Assembly: GCA_964578885.1 (NCBI GenBank)
Contig: CAZOEO010000012.1
Location: 19,677-83,676, forward strand
Source of the DNA: CAZRHR01 sp964578885
Lineage (GTDB): Bacteria; Bacteroidota; Bacteroidia; CAIKAF01
Direction of reading: 5' to 3'
Length of the DNA stretch: 64,000 nucleotides
The position numbers and the translations under genes were made by a program. Positions 1 through 9,064 of the stretch are shown here, in pieces. Position 1 is the stretch's first letter; every line of letters starts with the position of its first letter. The notes under the pieces were generated by a model. That model was not told the DNA's origin, did no database searches, and saw only the letters and a list, made by a program, of their open reading frames with translations.

Positions 1-1
1 C

Positions 2-241
2 GGGGAAAAAGCCAATGAAGCCAAATTGCGGGCGGGAAACATTGCCAGGTTAATGCTGCATCAGATCCAAATAAAATGAACGCCCCATCCGGATGGGATT
101 GACAAATAAATCAGCTGTTTGGAATGGCACGCTAGTCAAGTGGATTTGATTTTACCGGGCTTGAAATTGTTACCTACAGATATGGTAGCTCAGGTAAACG
201 TGAGCGAAAACAAAGTGTTGGCCATACAAAAGATAGACTGA
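2..241 (+). pseudogene. Decayed or partial coding fragments at window edge
   Basis: One forward frame reads as two protein-like stretches separated by in-frame stops at 77-79 and 107-109. The first is about 25 residues and runs in from outside the window, ending LMLHQIQIK. The second starts near 110 and ends VLAIQKID at the stop at 239-241. The amino-acid make-up of both looks coding, but I do not recognise a family. They may be the tail of an upstream gene followed by a remnant, or one gene broken by stops. Only the left-hand neighbour, which is not visible, could settle this. Confidence 0.25.
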
Positions 242-752
242 CCAACTGAAATGCAGCGAAATGCTTCTCTTGCACCGGTCGTCTCTTTCATATCAATCTC
301 CTGCACGTCAACAGGGATTTTGTCATTTTATTATAATAGTTTTTTGATTATCAGTTAATTGTTTAATGGTCGTGCTGTTTGGGTTTCCCGGAAAAGGAAA
401 TATAGGCAGCAGGTGCCCCATCGCAAATCTGAAACAACTTTAGCTGACATCGTCAAATGACTTGAATACACAGCCTCTTAAAGTCCTTTTATCTGAATAT
501 AATAAGCACTATTTATCCGGAAATAAAAGGAAAATAAACCATGAGATGGATGATGGGACTTTTCCCATCAAATGGAATCAAAATGTTTACAGCCCGAATC
601 TAACCGGCCAAAAATCTCGTTCTGCACCAAAATTTGAGGTATATTGGGGTAAGGTATTCTGAAGAGAAAATCGGTAAAACGTCATTCCGCTTTTCTCTCA
701 ACGATATTGCGGAAATGAATTGTAAAACCCTAACAAATCAATCATTGTAATC
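242..752. other. Non-coding stretch upstream of katG
   Basis: About 510 bases without a supportable gene. A 66-codon frame with a TTG start (462-662) has no recognisable features and I do not call it. The stretch is AT-rich in its middle part (about 325-365). No exact TAnnTTTG -7 element was found before katG, so the katG promoter is not located here. An OxyR-type site could not be picked out by eye. Confidence 0.4.
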
Positions 753-2924
753 ATGGAAAATCAGACCAAAGGGAAATGCCCGGTGATGCACGGAGCCAAT
801 ACGGAAACCCAACATACGGTCATGGATTGGTGGCCCAACGCACTCAACCTGGATATCCTGCATCAACACGACAGGAAATCGAATCCCAACACCCCGGATT
901 TTAATTATAAAGAAGCTTTTAAGTCGCTCGATCTGGAGGCCGTAAAGACAGATTTAAAGCATTTGATGACCGAAAGTCAGGATTGGTGGCCAGCAGATTG
1001 GGGACATTATGGTGGTCTGATGATTCGTATGGCCTGGCATGCCGCGGGAACCTACAGGGCTTCAGACGGTCGTGGTGGCGCCAATTCTGGAAATCAACGG
1101 TTTGCCCCACTGAACAGTTGGCCGGATAATGCCAACCTGGATAAAGCAAGACGATTACTTTGGCCAATCAAGAAAAAATACGGAAATAAATTATCCTGGG
1201 CCGACCTTTTCATCTTGGCCGGAAACATGGCGTATGAGTCCATGGGATTTAAAACACTGGGGTTTGCGGGTGGCCGGGAAGACATTTGGCATCCGGAAAA
1301 AGATATCAATTGGGGCTCGGAAAAAGAATGGCTCGGAAAATCAAGGTATGCCGATGCTTCCAGTGATTCATTGACCAATCCATTGGCTGCCGTGCAAATG
1401 GGATTGATTTATGTAAATCCGGAAGGCGTAAACGGTCAGCCGGATCCGTTGAAAACGGCTCAAGATGTGCGTACTACGTTTAGCCGTATGTCCATGAGTG
1501 ATGAAGAAACCGTGGCCCTCACTGCTGGTGGACATACCGTAGGTAAAACCCATGGAAACGGCGACGCTTCCGTTTTGGGACCGAACCCGGAGGCCGCTGA
1601 TGTGGAAACCCAAGGCTTAGGCTGGATGAATCCTCGTGGAAAAGGCCACGCTGAACATACCGTAACCAGCGGTCTGGAAGGCGCCTGGACCACTTACCCA
1701 AACCAATGGAATCACACTTATTTCTATTTACTCTTTCATTATGAATGGGAACTGAGAAAAAGTCCTGCCGGCGCCTGGCAGTGGGAACCTATTGATTGTA
1801 AGGAAGAAGATAAGCCATTCGACGCGCATATAAAAGGCGTTCGACAAAATCCAATCATGACCGATGCCGACATGGCCATGAAGGTGGATCCGGAGTACAG
1901 GAAAATTGCGGAACGGTTTTATCAGGATCCGGAATACTTCGAAGAGGTGTTTGCTAAGGCTTGGTTTAAATTAACACACAGAGATTTAGGTCCGAAAAGC
2001 AGATATCTGGGCGCCGATGTGCCAAGTGAAAATTTTATCTGGCAAGATCCTATTCCCACTACATACTACACCTTGGACGAGGCAGAAATCTCGGCATTAA
2101 AAAAACAACTACTGAACAGTGGTCTTTCCGCCTACGAACTCATCTCCACCGCATGGGACAGTGCACGCACCTTCAGACAATCTGATTTTCGGGGAGGAGC
2201 CAACGGAGCCAGAATCAGATTGGCGCCACAAATTCATTGGGAAGGCAATGAACCGGAAAAATTGAAAAAGGTCCTCGCTGCGCTCGAGAACATCCAATCC
2301 GGTCTCCATAAAAAAGTGAGCCTCGCCGACTTATTGGTGCTGGGTGGAACTGCCGCGGTTGAAAAAGCCGCACAAGATGCCGGAGTAATCATCACCGTTC
2401 CTTTTACACCGGGCAGAGGCGATGCCACCGCAGAAATGACGGATGCCGCTTCATTCGACTATTTGGAACCGTTGCATGATGGTTTTAGAAATTGGCTAAA
2501 AGGACATTATGCGGTAAAGCCGGAAGAACTGCTTCTGGACAGAGCGCAACTTATGGGACTAACGGCTCCTGAAATGACGGTTTTAATCGGCGGAATGCGC
2601 GTCTTGGGTGCCAATTATGGCGGAAATCCTCAGGGAGTGTTTACCGAAAAAATAGGTGTGCTTAGCAATGATTTTTTCGTACATCTCACCGATATGAATT
2701 ATGCCTGGCGCCCACATGGCGAAAACCTGTATGTTCTCATCGACCGAAGAACCGGAGAGAAAAAGTGGACCGCCACCAGGGTCGATTTGGTATTGGGTTC
2801 AAATTCCATCCTAAGGGCCTATTCCGAATTTTATGCCCAGGACGATAACAAGGAAACTTTTGTGAAAGACTTCGTGAAAGCTTGGGTAAAAGTCATGGAG
2901 GCCGACCGATTTGATGTGAAATAA
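753..2924 (+). CDS. katG: Catalase-peroxidase KatG
   Basis: Bifunctional haem catalase-peroxidase that removes hydrogen peroxide. The 723 residues match the usual family length and keep the duplicated class I peroxidase architecture (haem-binding N-terminal half, haemless C-terminal half). The distal triad is Arg92, Trp95 and His96, in IRMAWHAAGTYR. The Met-Tyr-Trp cross-link that gives catalase activity would be Trp95-Tyr220-Met246. The proximal haem ligand is His261 in GGHTVGKTHG, with a proximal Trp near 312. No signal peptide is visible, so it is probably cytoplasmic. It stands alone and is convergent with the next gene. All key residues are intact, so the enzyme should be active. Confidence 0.97.
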   Translation: MENQTKGKCPVMHGANTETQHTVMDWWPNALNLDILHQHDRKSNPNTPDFNYKEAFKSLDLEAVKTDLKHLMTESQDWWPADWGHYGGLMIRMAWHAAGTYRASDGRGGANSGNQRFAPLNSWPDNANLDKARRLLWPIKKKYGNKLSWADLFILAGNMAYESMGFKTLGFAGGREDIWHPEKDINWGSEKEWLGKSRYADASSDSLTNPLAAVQMGLIYVNPEGVNGQPDPLKTAQDVRTTFSRMSMSDEETVALTAGGHTVGKTHGNGDASVLGPNPEAADVETQGLGWMNPRGKGHAEHTVTSGLEGAWTTYPNQWNHTYFYLLFHYEWELRKSPAGAWQWEPIDCKEEDKPFDAHIKGVRQNPIMTDADMAMKVDPEYRKIAERFYQDPEYFEEVFAKAWFKLTHRDLGPKSRYLGADVPSENFIWQDPIPTTYYTLDEAEISALKKQLLNSGLSAYELISTAWDSARTFRQSDFRGGANGARIRLAPQIHWEGNEPEKLKKVLAALENIQSGLHKKVSLADLLVLGGTAAVEKAAQDAGVIITVPFTPGRGDATAEMTDAASFDYLEPLHDGFRNWLKGHYAVKPEELLLDRAQLMGLTAPEMTVLIGGMRVLGANYGGNPQGVFTEKIGVLSNDFFVHLTDMNYAWRPHGENLYVLIDRRTGEKKWTATRVDLVLGSNSILRAYSEFYAQDDNKETFVKDFVKAWVKVMEADRFDVK

Positions 2925-2999
2925 ACCTTCACAGAAAACGTGGTTTCTTTGGTTTTTCCTGAATTTTAATTTGAAAATCACTGAAATAGATGCGGGTGA

Positions 3000-3040
3000 C
3001 GTTGGGGAAGGTGTATCGTTCTTCCTCACCTTCCTCAACG
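3000..3040. terminator. Long hairpin between convergent genes
   Basis: Inverted repeat with 14-base arms at 3000-3013 and 3027-3040. All positions pair except one G-T wobble, and the loop is 13 bases. It lies between the katG stop and the stop of the convergent gene at 3058. The position suits a bidirectional transcription stop. Neither side carries a clear T-run, so it is not a textbook intrinsic terminator and could instead stabilise mRNA 3' ends. Confidence 0.5.
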
Positions 3041-3057
3041 AACCCTCTTCAATGTTT

Positions 3058-4161
3058 TCATTTGTTCATGGCCAACCTTTTCTGCCACCTGTCAAACAGC
3101 CACATCAGCGTCCAATACACGGGTAAAAGGATGGGATAAAACAGCATCACCAGAAAGACATAGCCATGATGATTTCCGGCGTTTTCTCCAATGATTCGAT
3201 CAATCAAGCTAAAAGAAAGGATATAGCAAAGCAACACCAAAAATGGAATGAGGATGCTGCCTGCAATCACAACCGGGGAAAATCGGCTGTGGATATTGTT
3301 TTTCCGATAAAGGTTTATGAGAAGCAAATGCAAAATGAGACAAATGCCTCCCGCCATGCAAGCCAGTCCGAAAGGCGAAATGGCAATGAGAGCTTGAGCC
3401 AGTGGACTTATCTCCGGCGTATATGAAAATTCCAAATACTCGCCCGGAAGCGACTGAAAGGTCCAGCTGTTCTGTTTTTGAAACGATTGTTCTTTGGGTT
3501 CACCTAGATTGGTGGTCAGGGTTTTCACGGTTCCTTCCTGTTCAACCACAATGTCTAAACGGCCAAACGATTTCCAAAATTTAGCAGGGGTAAGGGAATA
3601 TCGAAAACTATGAGATTTTATCCAGCCGGACACGTCGATCCAGGCATTGGCAGTGTATTCCACCCTGACTTTGTGAACGCCTTCGGGTAAATCGGTTTCA
3701 AAATATTTCAATTCATAGATGGGATACACATAACCGGTGCTTTCTTGCCAATAAATGGTGACTTCATCACTTGTTCTGGGTTCGCCTTCATTTTCCGTAA
3801 GACGGCTAAATCCTGAGAAAGGTGAATTGTTGAAATGGGTATATTCACTCGGAATGGCTTGAATGGCTACCGGTTGCTGATTCACCCATACATAGAAACT
3901 ATCTTTATAATCCTGCGCATAAAACAAGAGCGGTATTTGTCGACCGGCTACCTCACTTTGAACTGTATATTCCACCACAAACTTTGCCGTCTTAAAATCC
4001 TTGTCGATGGTGATGTGGATGAATTCCGACAAGATATGGATGTCTTTGCTGGTAAAGGCGGAACTGGTCATGGTGCCGTGTCGAATGGGCGAAGACATGT
4101 TGGCCTGGACCATTTGTCCCAAAACGAGAAGTAAAAAAGTAAGCGATGCTTTAAAATACAT
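3058..4161 (-). CDS. Secreted/membrane protein of unknown function
   Basis: 367 residues, family not recognised. It opens with a signal peptide (about residues 1-20, ending VQA), followed by about 230 residues rich in beta-forming stretches that should lie outside the cytoplasmic membrane. Three hydrophobic membrane segments follow at roughly 255-285, 300-325 and 330-355, with a short basic tail. This layout (exported N-terminal domain, C-terminal membrane bundle) suggests an envelope protein with a ligand- or partner-binding ectodomain. It is not obviously in an operon: the next minus-strand gene upstream ends about 260 bases away. Confidence 0.8.
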   Translation of the reverse strand: MYFKASLTFLLLVLGQMVQANMSSPIRHGTMTSSAFTSKDIHILSEFIHITIDKDFKTAKFVVEYTVQSEVAGRQIPLLFYAQDYKDSFYVWVNQQPVAIQAIPSEYTHFNNSPFSGFSRLTENEGEPRTSDEVTIYWQESTGYVYPIYELKYFETDLPEGVHKVRVEYTANAWIDVSGWIKSHSFRYSLTPAKFWKSFGRLDIVVEQEGTVKTLTTNLGEPKEQSFQKQNSWTFQSLPGEYLEFSYTPEISPLAQALIAISPFGLACMAGGICLILHLLLINLYRKNNIHSRFSPVVIAGSILIPFLVLLCYILSFSLIDRIIGENAGNHHGYVFLVMLFYPILLPVYWTLMWLFDRWQKRLAMNK

Positions 4162-4424
4162 GCAGAGCGTTTTTGAGTAGGATGGTGGTGGAATAGGGCT
4201 GGTTACAGTTCTGTGGTAACTTCTTATGAATTCATCATCAATATACTATAAAAATTTAAACAGGGTAAGGTGGTCTCGTTTATTTAGAAACAAAAGTGGT
4301 GAAATGGATCTGGGAAATGCCACGGTCGTCCGATACGGAGCATACCCTGTGATCCGGGAAAAAATATGTTGTTCAATGATGCTGCAAAATCAGCCCGGAG
4401 TGCATCGTCACCTTTCTCCTCAAA

Positions 4425-5210
4425 TTAAAACAAAGCTTTAAATGCCGCATACCCCGCATCACCCGTTTCACTGCCCTGACAACCCAGGGTTTGTTTCTGG
4501 TTCTGAATGTCTTGAACGCGATTTCCCGGATCTGGATGCGTACTCAAAAAGGTCGGAATCTGCGGATTGGATTCTTCTGCCATTAGTTTCTCGAAAAATC
4601 CTGCCGCCCCATCGGCCTGAAAGCGCGTTTTACACAAATACGACACACTCCGCGCATCAGCTTCTCGCTCATCGGATCTGCTAAACTCAAGGCCAATAAG
4701 TCCACCGGCAATTTGTCCCAATTCCTGTTGGTTTTCTCCTAATAAAATATCGGTAAGCAGCTGGATACCATACGCTTTGGTGAGCTGGGCTGTACTATGT
4801 CTTTCATCTGCATGTGCCATCTCATGCGCTAAAACGCCCAACAATTCATGCGTGCTGTCTAAATACTTAATCAAACCGGTATAAATGAAAATATATCCGC
4901 CAGGCGCACAAAAGGCATTTAATACTGCATCGTCCTGAATCAGATAGACTTCCCAGGCAAAGGTTTCTGCATATTTTATTTCTCCGGTGGTCAATAATTC
5001 ATCGCGCAAATTATCTACAAAAGCATACGCTTCCGGTGCTGTGGATCTGGGAATAACAGGATATTGCTGCGGCTTAGACAAAATTTCGTCCCGTAGCTGC
5101 TGGCCAAAAGTGATGTCCTGCGATACAGAAAAAATATTAAACCCATCTCCACATTGCAGGCCGGAAAAACCTACCAACAATCCTAAAAAATACACTTTGA
5201 ATTTTTTCAT
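4425..5210 (-). CDS. M48-family metalloprotease, lipoprotein
   Basis: Zinc endopeptidase of the M48 (Oma1/BepA/LoiP-like) family. The 261 residues start with a lipoprotein signal: hydrophobic core followed by LQC, with Cys20 as the lipidation site, so it should be anchored in the envelope. The zinc motif HEMAH sits at 129-133, with His129 and His133 as ligands and Glu130 as catalytic residue. The third ligand is probably Glu181 in DEREAD. The conserved STHPDPGNR segment near the C-terminus matches the family. Members act in envelope protein quality control. It is divergent from fabH, 71 bases away. Confidence 0.9.
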   Translation of the reverse strand: MKKFKVYFLGLLVGFSGLQCGDGFNIFSVSQDITFGQQLRDEILSKPQQYPVIPRSTAPEAYAFVDNLRDELLTTGEIKYAETFAWEVYLIQDDAVLNAFCAPGGYIFIYTGLIKYLDSTHELLGVLAHEMAHADERHSTAQLTKAYGIQLLTDILLGENQQELGQIAGGLIGLEFSRSDEREADARSVSYLCKTRFQADGAAGFFEKLMAEESNPQIPTFLSTHPDPGNRVQDIQNQKQTLGCQGSETGDAGYAAFKALF

Positions 5211-5258
5211 AGGTTAAAATTAGGGTTTTTAAAAGATACGGAAAACTGCTATTCCACA

Positions 5259-5266
5259 TATATTTG
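5259..5266 (+). promoter_or_regulatory. -7 promoter element for fabH
   Basis: The octamer is an exact match to the Bacteroidota -7 consensus TAnnTTTG and ends 15 bases before the fabH ATG. No clear -33 TTG is visible at the usual spacing. Confidence 0.6.
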
Positions 5267-5281
5267 TGAGAAGTAACGCTT

Positions 5282-6283
5282 ATGCCAACGCCCATTCTTT
5301 CCGGTGTCGGGTATCATGTTCCGGAACAACGGATCACCAACGCCGATTTAGAAAAACTAATGGACACTTCCGATGCTTGGATTCAGGAAAGAACCGGAAT
5401 TCAAGAGCGCCGTTATGCGGTGCCCGGAAAAGATACCACCTCGGGTATGGGAACCAAAGCCGCAGAAGCAGCTTTGGAACATGCCGGATTGCGGGCGCAA
5501 GACATCGATCTTCTCGTGTTCGCAACCTTGAGCCCGGATTACTATTTTCCCGGAAGTGGCGTATTGGTTCAGCGAAATTTACAAATGCCGACCATTCCCT
5601 GTCTGGATGTGCGTGCCCAATGCTCTGGTTTTATTTACGGTTTGTCCATTGCTCAGCAATATATTCGAACCGGTGAAGCTAGAAATGTGTTGGTCATTGG
5701 CGCTGAATCCCAAACTTGCCTCATGGAATTGAGCGATCGTGGACGCAATGTGGCAGTTATTTTCGGAGATGGCGCCGGGGCGGCAGTGTTAAAAGCCGGC
5801 CAAACCGATGATTCGGGTGCGCTTTTGGCCACGTCCATCCACGCGCAAGGTCAGTTTGCGGAGGAATTGTACCTGCGACATCCCGGAACCTTGGCTTCAC
5901 CACGGTTAACCCCGGGAATGCTCACCGATGGTTCTATGTTGCCAGTGATGAATGGTCCTACAGTGTTTAAACATGCTGTCACCCGGTTCGAGGAAGCCAT
6001 TCGTGAAGTCCATGAGAAGGCGGGGAAATCAGTCGATCAACTTGATGTGCTTATTCCTCATCAGGCCAATTTGCGCATTTCTCAGGCCATTCAGAAAAAA
6101 CTTGGATTGGAGGACCATCAGGTGGTCAATAATGTTCAACAATTCGGAAATACCACCGCGGCTTCCATTCCCATTGCGCTTGCACAGGCCTGGCAAGAGG
6201 GAAGAATTCAACCCGGACATCAGGTTTGTATGGCGGCTTTTGGCTCCGGATTTACCTGGGGAAGCGCCTTGGTGCAATTTTAA
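5282..6283 (+). CDS. fabH: Beta-ketoacyl-ACP synthase III
   Basis: Condenses acyl-CoA with malonyl-ACP to start fatty acid synthesis, in the cytoplasm. The 333 residues form a typical KAS III. The catalytic triad is visible: Cys114 in RAQCSGF, His260 in IPHQANLR and Asn290 in QQFGNTTAA. The substrate-binding Arg lies in the N-terminal ERTGIQERR segment, and the FGDGAGA loop is present. It is not next to plsX or acpP here. It is monocistronic: the M48 gene is divergent and the permease gene converges from the other side. It could be one of several KAS III paralogues in the genome, so its primer preference cannot be read from sequence. Confidence 0.94.
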   Translation: MPTPILSGVGYHVPEQRITNADLEKLMDTSDAWIQERTGIQERRYAVPGKDTTSGMGTKAAEAALEHAGLRAQDIDLLVFATLSPDYYFPGSGVLVQRNLQMPTIPCLDVRAQCSGFIYGLSIAQQYIRTGEARNVLVIGAESQTCLMELSDRGRNVAVIFGDGAGAAVLKAGQTDDSGALLATSIHAQGQFAEELYLRHPGTLASPRLTPGMLTDGSMLPVMNGPTVFKHAVTRFEEAIREVHEKAGKSVDQLDVLIPHQANLRISQAIQKKLGLEDHQVVNNVQQFGNTTAASIPIALAQAWQEGRIQPGHQVCMAAFGSGFTWGSALVQF

Positions 6284-6334
6284 AAGGGAAAAGGTCGGTG
6301 CCGTTATTTTACGGGAAAATGAACCTCCTGACAT

Positions 6335-7564
6335 TTATTCATGACGTAAAGCGTCGATGGGATTGAGCCTCGAAGCTTTAATGGCCGGGTAAAGTCCTGC
6401 ACCCACACCCACTAAAAAACAGACCAACACAGAAAGAATCATCCAATTCCAGGGAAGAATGAATGCGCCGGAAAATATCGCAGATACCACATTTCCTAAT
6501 AAAATTCCCAGCACAATACCAAGTCCTCCTCCGATCTGACAGATGAGCATGGCTTCGGTTAAAAACTGATATACAATATCTTTACGCTGCGCCCCAAGGG
6601 CTTTTCGAGTGCCGATTTCCTTGGTTCTTTCGGTTACGCTGACCAACATGATGTTGAGCAAACCAACCAGGGCGCCAATCAAGGTAATGCCGGCAATGAC
6701 CAGTGAACCCAATCGAATCATTTGGGTGAGGCCTTCCAAATCTGAAGTGAGTCCATCACTTTTTTCAATTACAAAGCTCGATTCGTCTTGTGGTAAATCC
6801 CGCCGGATATTTCTGAACAAACCTTCTGCCTCGGCTGAGGCGGCATGCATGGTTTCTGGTGTCGGACATTTCACCGTAATATTAAAGGTGGTGCGATTGG
6901 TCAACAAGGCAATACGCAAGACGGCCAGCGGCACCAGGGCCATTCTGTCGTTGCCGGAACCCATACCGGAACCTTTGCTTTCTAAGGTGCCAATAACGCG
7001 AAATCGCTGATTACCAATCCAAAGCATTTCACCTATGGGCGATTGTCCCGGAAAAAACGTTCGCACCAAATCCGCTCCGATGATGACAACAGAAGCGCCG
7101 TCTTCGGCTTCTCTGGCTTGAAAATTTCTTCCGGTGGCTATTTGAAACCCACTGACTTCCAAATAGTTTTCGTCTCCGCCGATGATAACAATCTTCGGAT
7201 GGGTACGTTTGTTTTTGTAGCGGACTACGCCGGTACTGGTGGCATTGGCAGAAACGGAAACTATACCATGCGAAGCATATCGATCCGCAAATTGTCGCGC
7301 TTCATCAAACCGAATGGCTGGAAAACTTTTTCGTTCTCCTTCTCCTCCCATACGCCAGCGCGTTTTGGAGCGAATGGAAAAGGAATTGGAGCCCAGCGTA
7401 GCAAAATTGTCGCCTACTGCTTTGGAAAGGGCGTCGATCGCGGTGAGCATGCCGACCAACGACATAATCCCAACTCCAATAATGAGAATGGTGAGCAATG
7501 TACGAACCCTTTGTCCCTGAAGGGAACGCCAGGCCATACGCAGGTGTTCGTTCCACGCTTTCAT
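6335..7564 (-). CDS. FtsX/MacB-type ABC transporter permease
   Basis: 409 residues with the MacB architecture. A first membrane helix (about 21-43) is followed by a periplasmic MacB_PCD domain (about 45-270) and an FtsX domain with three helices (about 285-308, 335-360, 372-394). The tail ends in the typical SRLNPIDALRHE motif. Such permeases work in mechanotransmission-type export of lipoproteins, peptides or drugs with a separate ATPase. No ATPase gene is adjacent, so its partner must be elsewhere. It lies 51 bases downstream of the TolC-like gene and may be co-transcribed with the RND operon. A near-consensus -7 box (TACCTTCG, 7570-7577) could also give it its own promoter. Confidence 0.88.
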   Translation of the reverse strand: MKAWNEHLRMAWRSLQGQRVRTLLTILIIGVGIMSLVGMLTAIDALSKAVGDNFATLGSNSFSIRSKTRWRMGGEGERKSFPAIRFDEARQFADRYASHGIVSVSANATSTGVVRYKNKRTHPKIVIIGGDENYLEVSGFQIATGRNFQAREAEDGASVVIIGADLVRTFFPGQSPIGEMLWIGNQRFRVIGTLESKGSGMGSGNDRMALVPLAVLRIALLTNRTTFNITVKCPTPETMHAASAEAEGLFRNIRRDLPQDESSFVIEKSDGLTSDLEGLTQMIRLGSLVIAGITLIGALVGLLNIMLVSVTERTKEIGTRKALGAQRKDIVYQFLTEAMLICQIGGGLGIVLGILLGNVVSAIFSGAFILPWNWMILSVLVCFLVGVGAGLYPAIKASRLNPIDALRHE

Positions 7565-7615
7565 GTAATCGAAGGTAGCTGATTTTCACATCTACCTCTG
7601 GAAAAAAAAGTTAAT

Positions 7616-9064
7616 TCATGGATTGGATTGGGTGGCGCCACCCAAAGCACGATAATAACGAAGTGTGCTGAAATAAAGATCTCTCCTTAACCCGATGAGC
7701 GATAACTCTGCGTTTAACACGTTTTGCTGGGCATTTAAAATTTCCAGGTAGCTGGAATTGGCTGTAATAAATAGCGTATTGGAGATTTGAACCGATTCAC
7801 TGAGTACTGTTACTTCTCTGGTTTTCAATGTGATGGCTTCCTGCAAATTGTTCATCTTTTGCATCAGGTTAATTACCTCCAGATAAGCCTGCATCACTGT
7901 TTTGCGATATTGTTGGTAGGCCATTTCTTGTCTGGCGGTGGCCACGCGGAAATTGGCGCGAATGGCACCTTGTTGAAAGATAGGACTTACTAAACCGGAC
8001 ATGGCTTGGTAGGCAAGTGAAGCTGGTGCTGTTAGGAAAAAACTCGGGTTAAAGCTGTTAAATCCACCTTGCGCACTCAGGGTAAGACTCGGGAAAAAGG
8101 CCGCTCGGGCCGCTTTCAGATCTGCACCGGAAGCCAAATATTCCAGCTCCGCCTGACGAATATCGGGCCGATTTTGTAAGAATTCACTCACACGACCAGA
8201 CGTAAGGGTAATGTGCGCAAATGCTTTGTCCGGAAACTTAATGGAAGGAATGTCCAAATCCGGCTGACCTAACAATAATCTAAGACCATTTCTCACTTCA
8301 ATCACATTTTGTTTCAGGAGAAATTCCAGACCTTGGGTATGTAAAAGTTGGGCTTCGATTTGCGTAACCCCCAATTCAGTGGCGCGGCCACCGGATTTTT
8401 GGATTTCAATGGTTTCGAAGGCGCGCTGTTGTAGGGCTACGTTTTTCCGGATAATTTCTAATTCTGCGTCCAGGGCCGCCAAAGTATAATAATATTCTGC
8501 CACGGTGGTGATGAGCTGTGCCTGTGCAAACTGCGCAAGTCCCAAAGCGCCTTCTTTTCTTAAACGAGCGGCATTTTTCTGATTGCGTAATTTTCCTCGG
8601 ATATCTATTTCCCAGGTTAAGTCCAAACTAAGCATGAAGTCCGGCAAATGCTCGTCCATTCTTTGTTCCGGTTCTATGTTCGGGCTAAAATTGGTATCGA
8701 AGTTTCCTACACCATCTATCGTATATTTTCCATAACGGCGAACACCCGCTCCGGCCATACCTTGAATAGCTGGTAAAAACCAAAACTTCTGTCCGTGCAA
8801 ATGTGCTTTAGCCACCTTTACCTGCTGAAGTGCAATCAGGAAATCCGGGTTTTGTTGTAAGGCGATCCGAATGTATTTCTGCAGCAAAGTATCCGGGAAA
8901 AATTGCTCCCATGAAGAGGAGGCCAACGATTTTCCAGTTTGGGTCGTATCTGCCATAAAGTTAGATGGCAAAGCGACTTTCTGACTTTCAGGAATACTTG
9001 GAATTTTACATGCGGCCAGTCCAAGAGCTAGCATCATGACAAAGAAGTTAGTGCGAAGCATCAT
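7616..9064 (-). CDS. TolC-family outer membrane efflux lipoprotein
   Basis: Outer membrane channel of the NodT/OprM type that completes the tripartite efflux pump encoded just upstream. About 482 residues from the ATG chosen here. A lipoprotein signal (LGLAAC) precedes the two long alpha-helical/beta-barrel repeats of the OEP fold; segments such as NPDFLIALQQ and NRPDIRQAELE mark the two repeat starts. The start is one of two adjacent ATG codons (9064 or 9061) that overlap the end of the RND gene by about 14-17 bases, which implies translational coupling. A longer frame to 9106 would put 14 extra residues before the signal and is less likely. Confidence 0.92.
   Translation of the reverse strand: MMLRTNFFVMMLALGLAACKIPSIPESQKVALPSNFMADTTQTGKSLASSSWEQFFPDTLLQKYIRIALQQNPDFLIALQQVKVAKAHLHGQKFWFLPAIQGMAGAGVRRYGKYTIDGVGNFDTNFSPNIEPEQRMDEHLPDFMLSLDLTWEIDIRGKLRNQKNAARLRKEGALGLAQFAQAQLITTVAEYYYTLAALDAELEIIRKNVALQQRAFETIEIQKSGGRATELGVTQIEAQLLHTQGLEFLLKQNVIEVRNGLRLLLGQPDLDIPSIKFPDKAFAHITLTSGRVSEFLQNRPDIRQAELEYLASGADLKAARAAFFPSLTLSAQGGFNSFNPSFFLTAPASLAYQAMSGLVSPIFQQGAIRANFRVATARQEMAYQQYRKTVMQAYLEVINLMQKMNNLQEAITLKTREVTVLSESVQISNTLFITANSSYLEILNAQQNVLNAELSLIGLRRDLYFSTLRYYRALGGATQSNP

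Noticed and set aside
462..662. 66-codon frame upstream of katG
   Set aside because: TTG start, no recognisable domain, signal or promoter; looks like chance.
919..2428. Several antisense frames inside katG
   Set aside because: Shadows of the strongly coding katG frame; no domains.
4226..4441. 71-codon plus-strand frame between two minus-strand genes
   Set aside because: No domain or signal peptide, overlaps the end of the M48 gene, low coding character.
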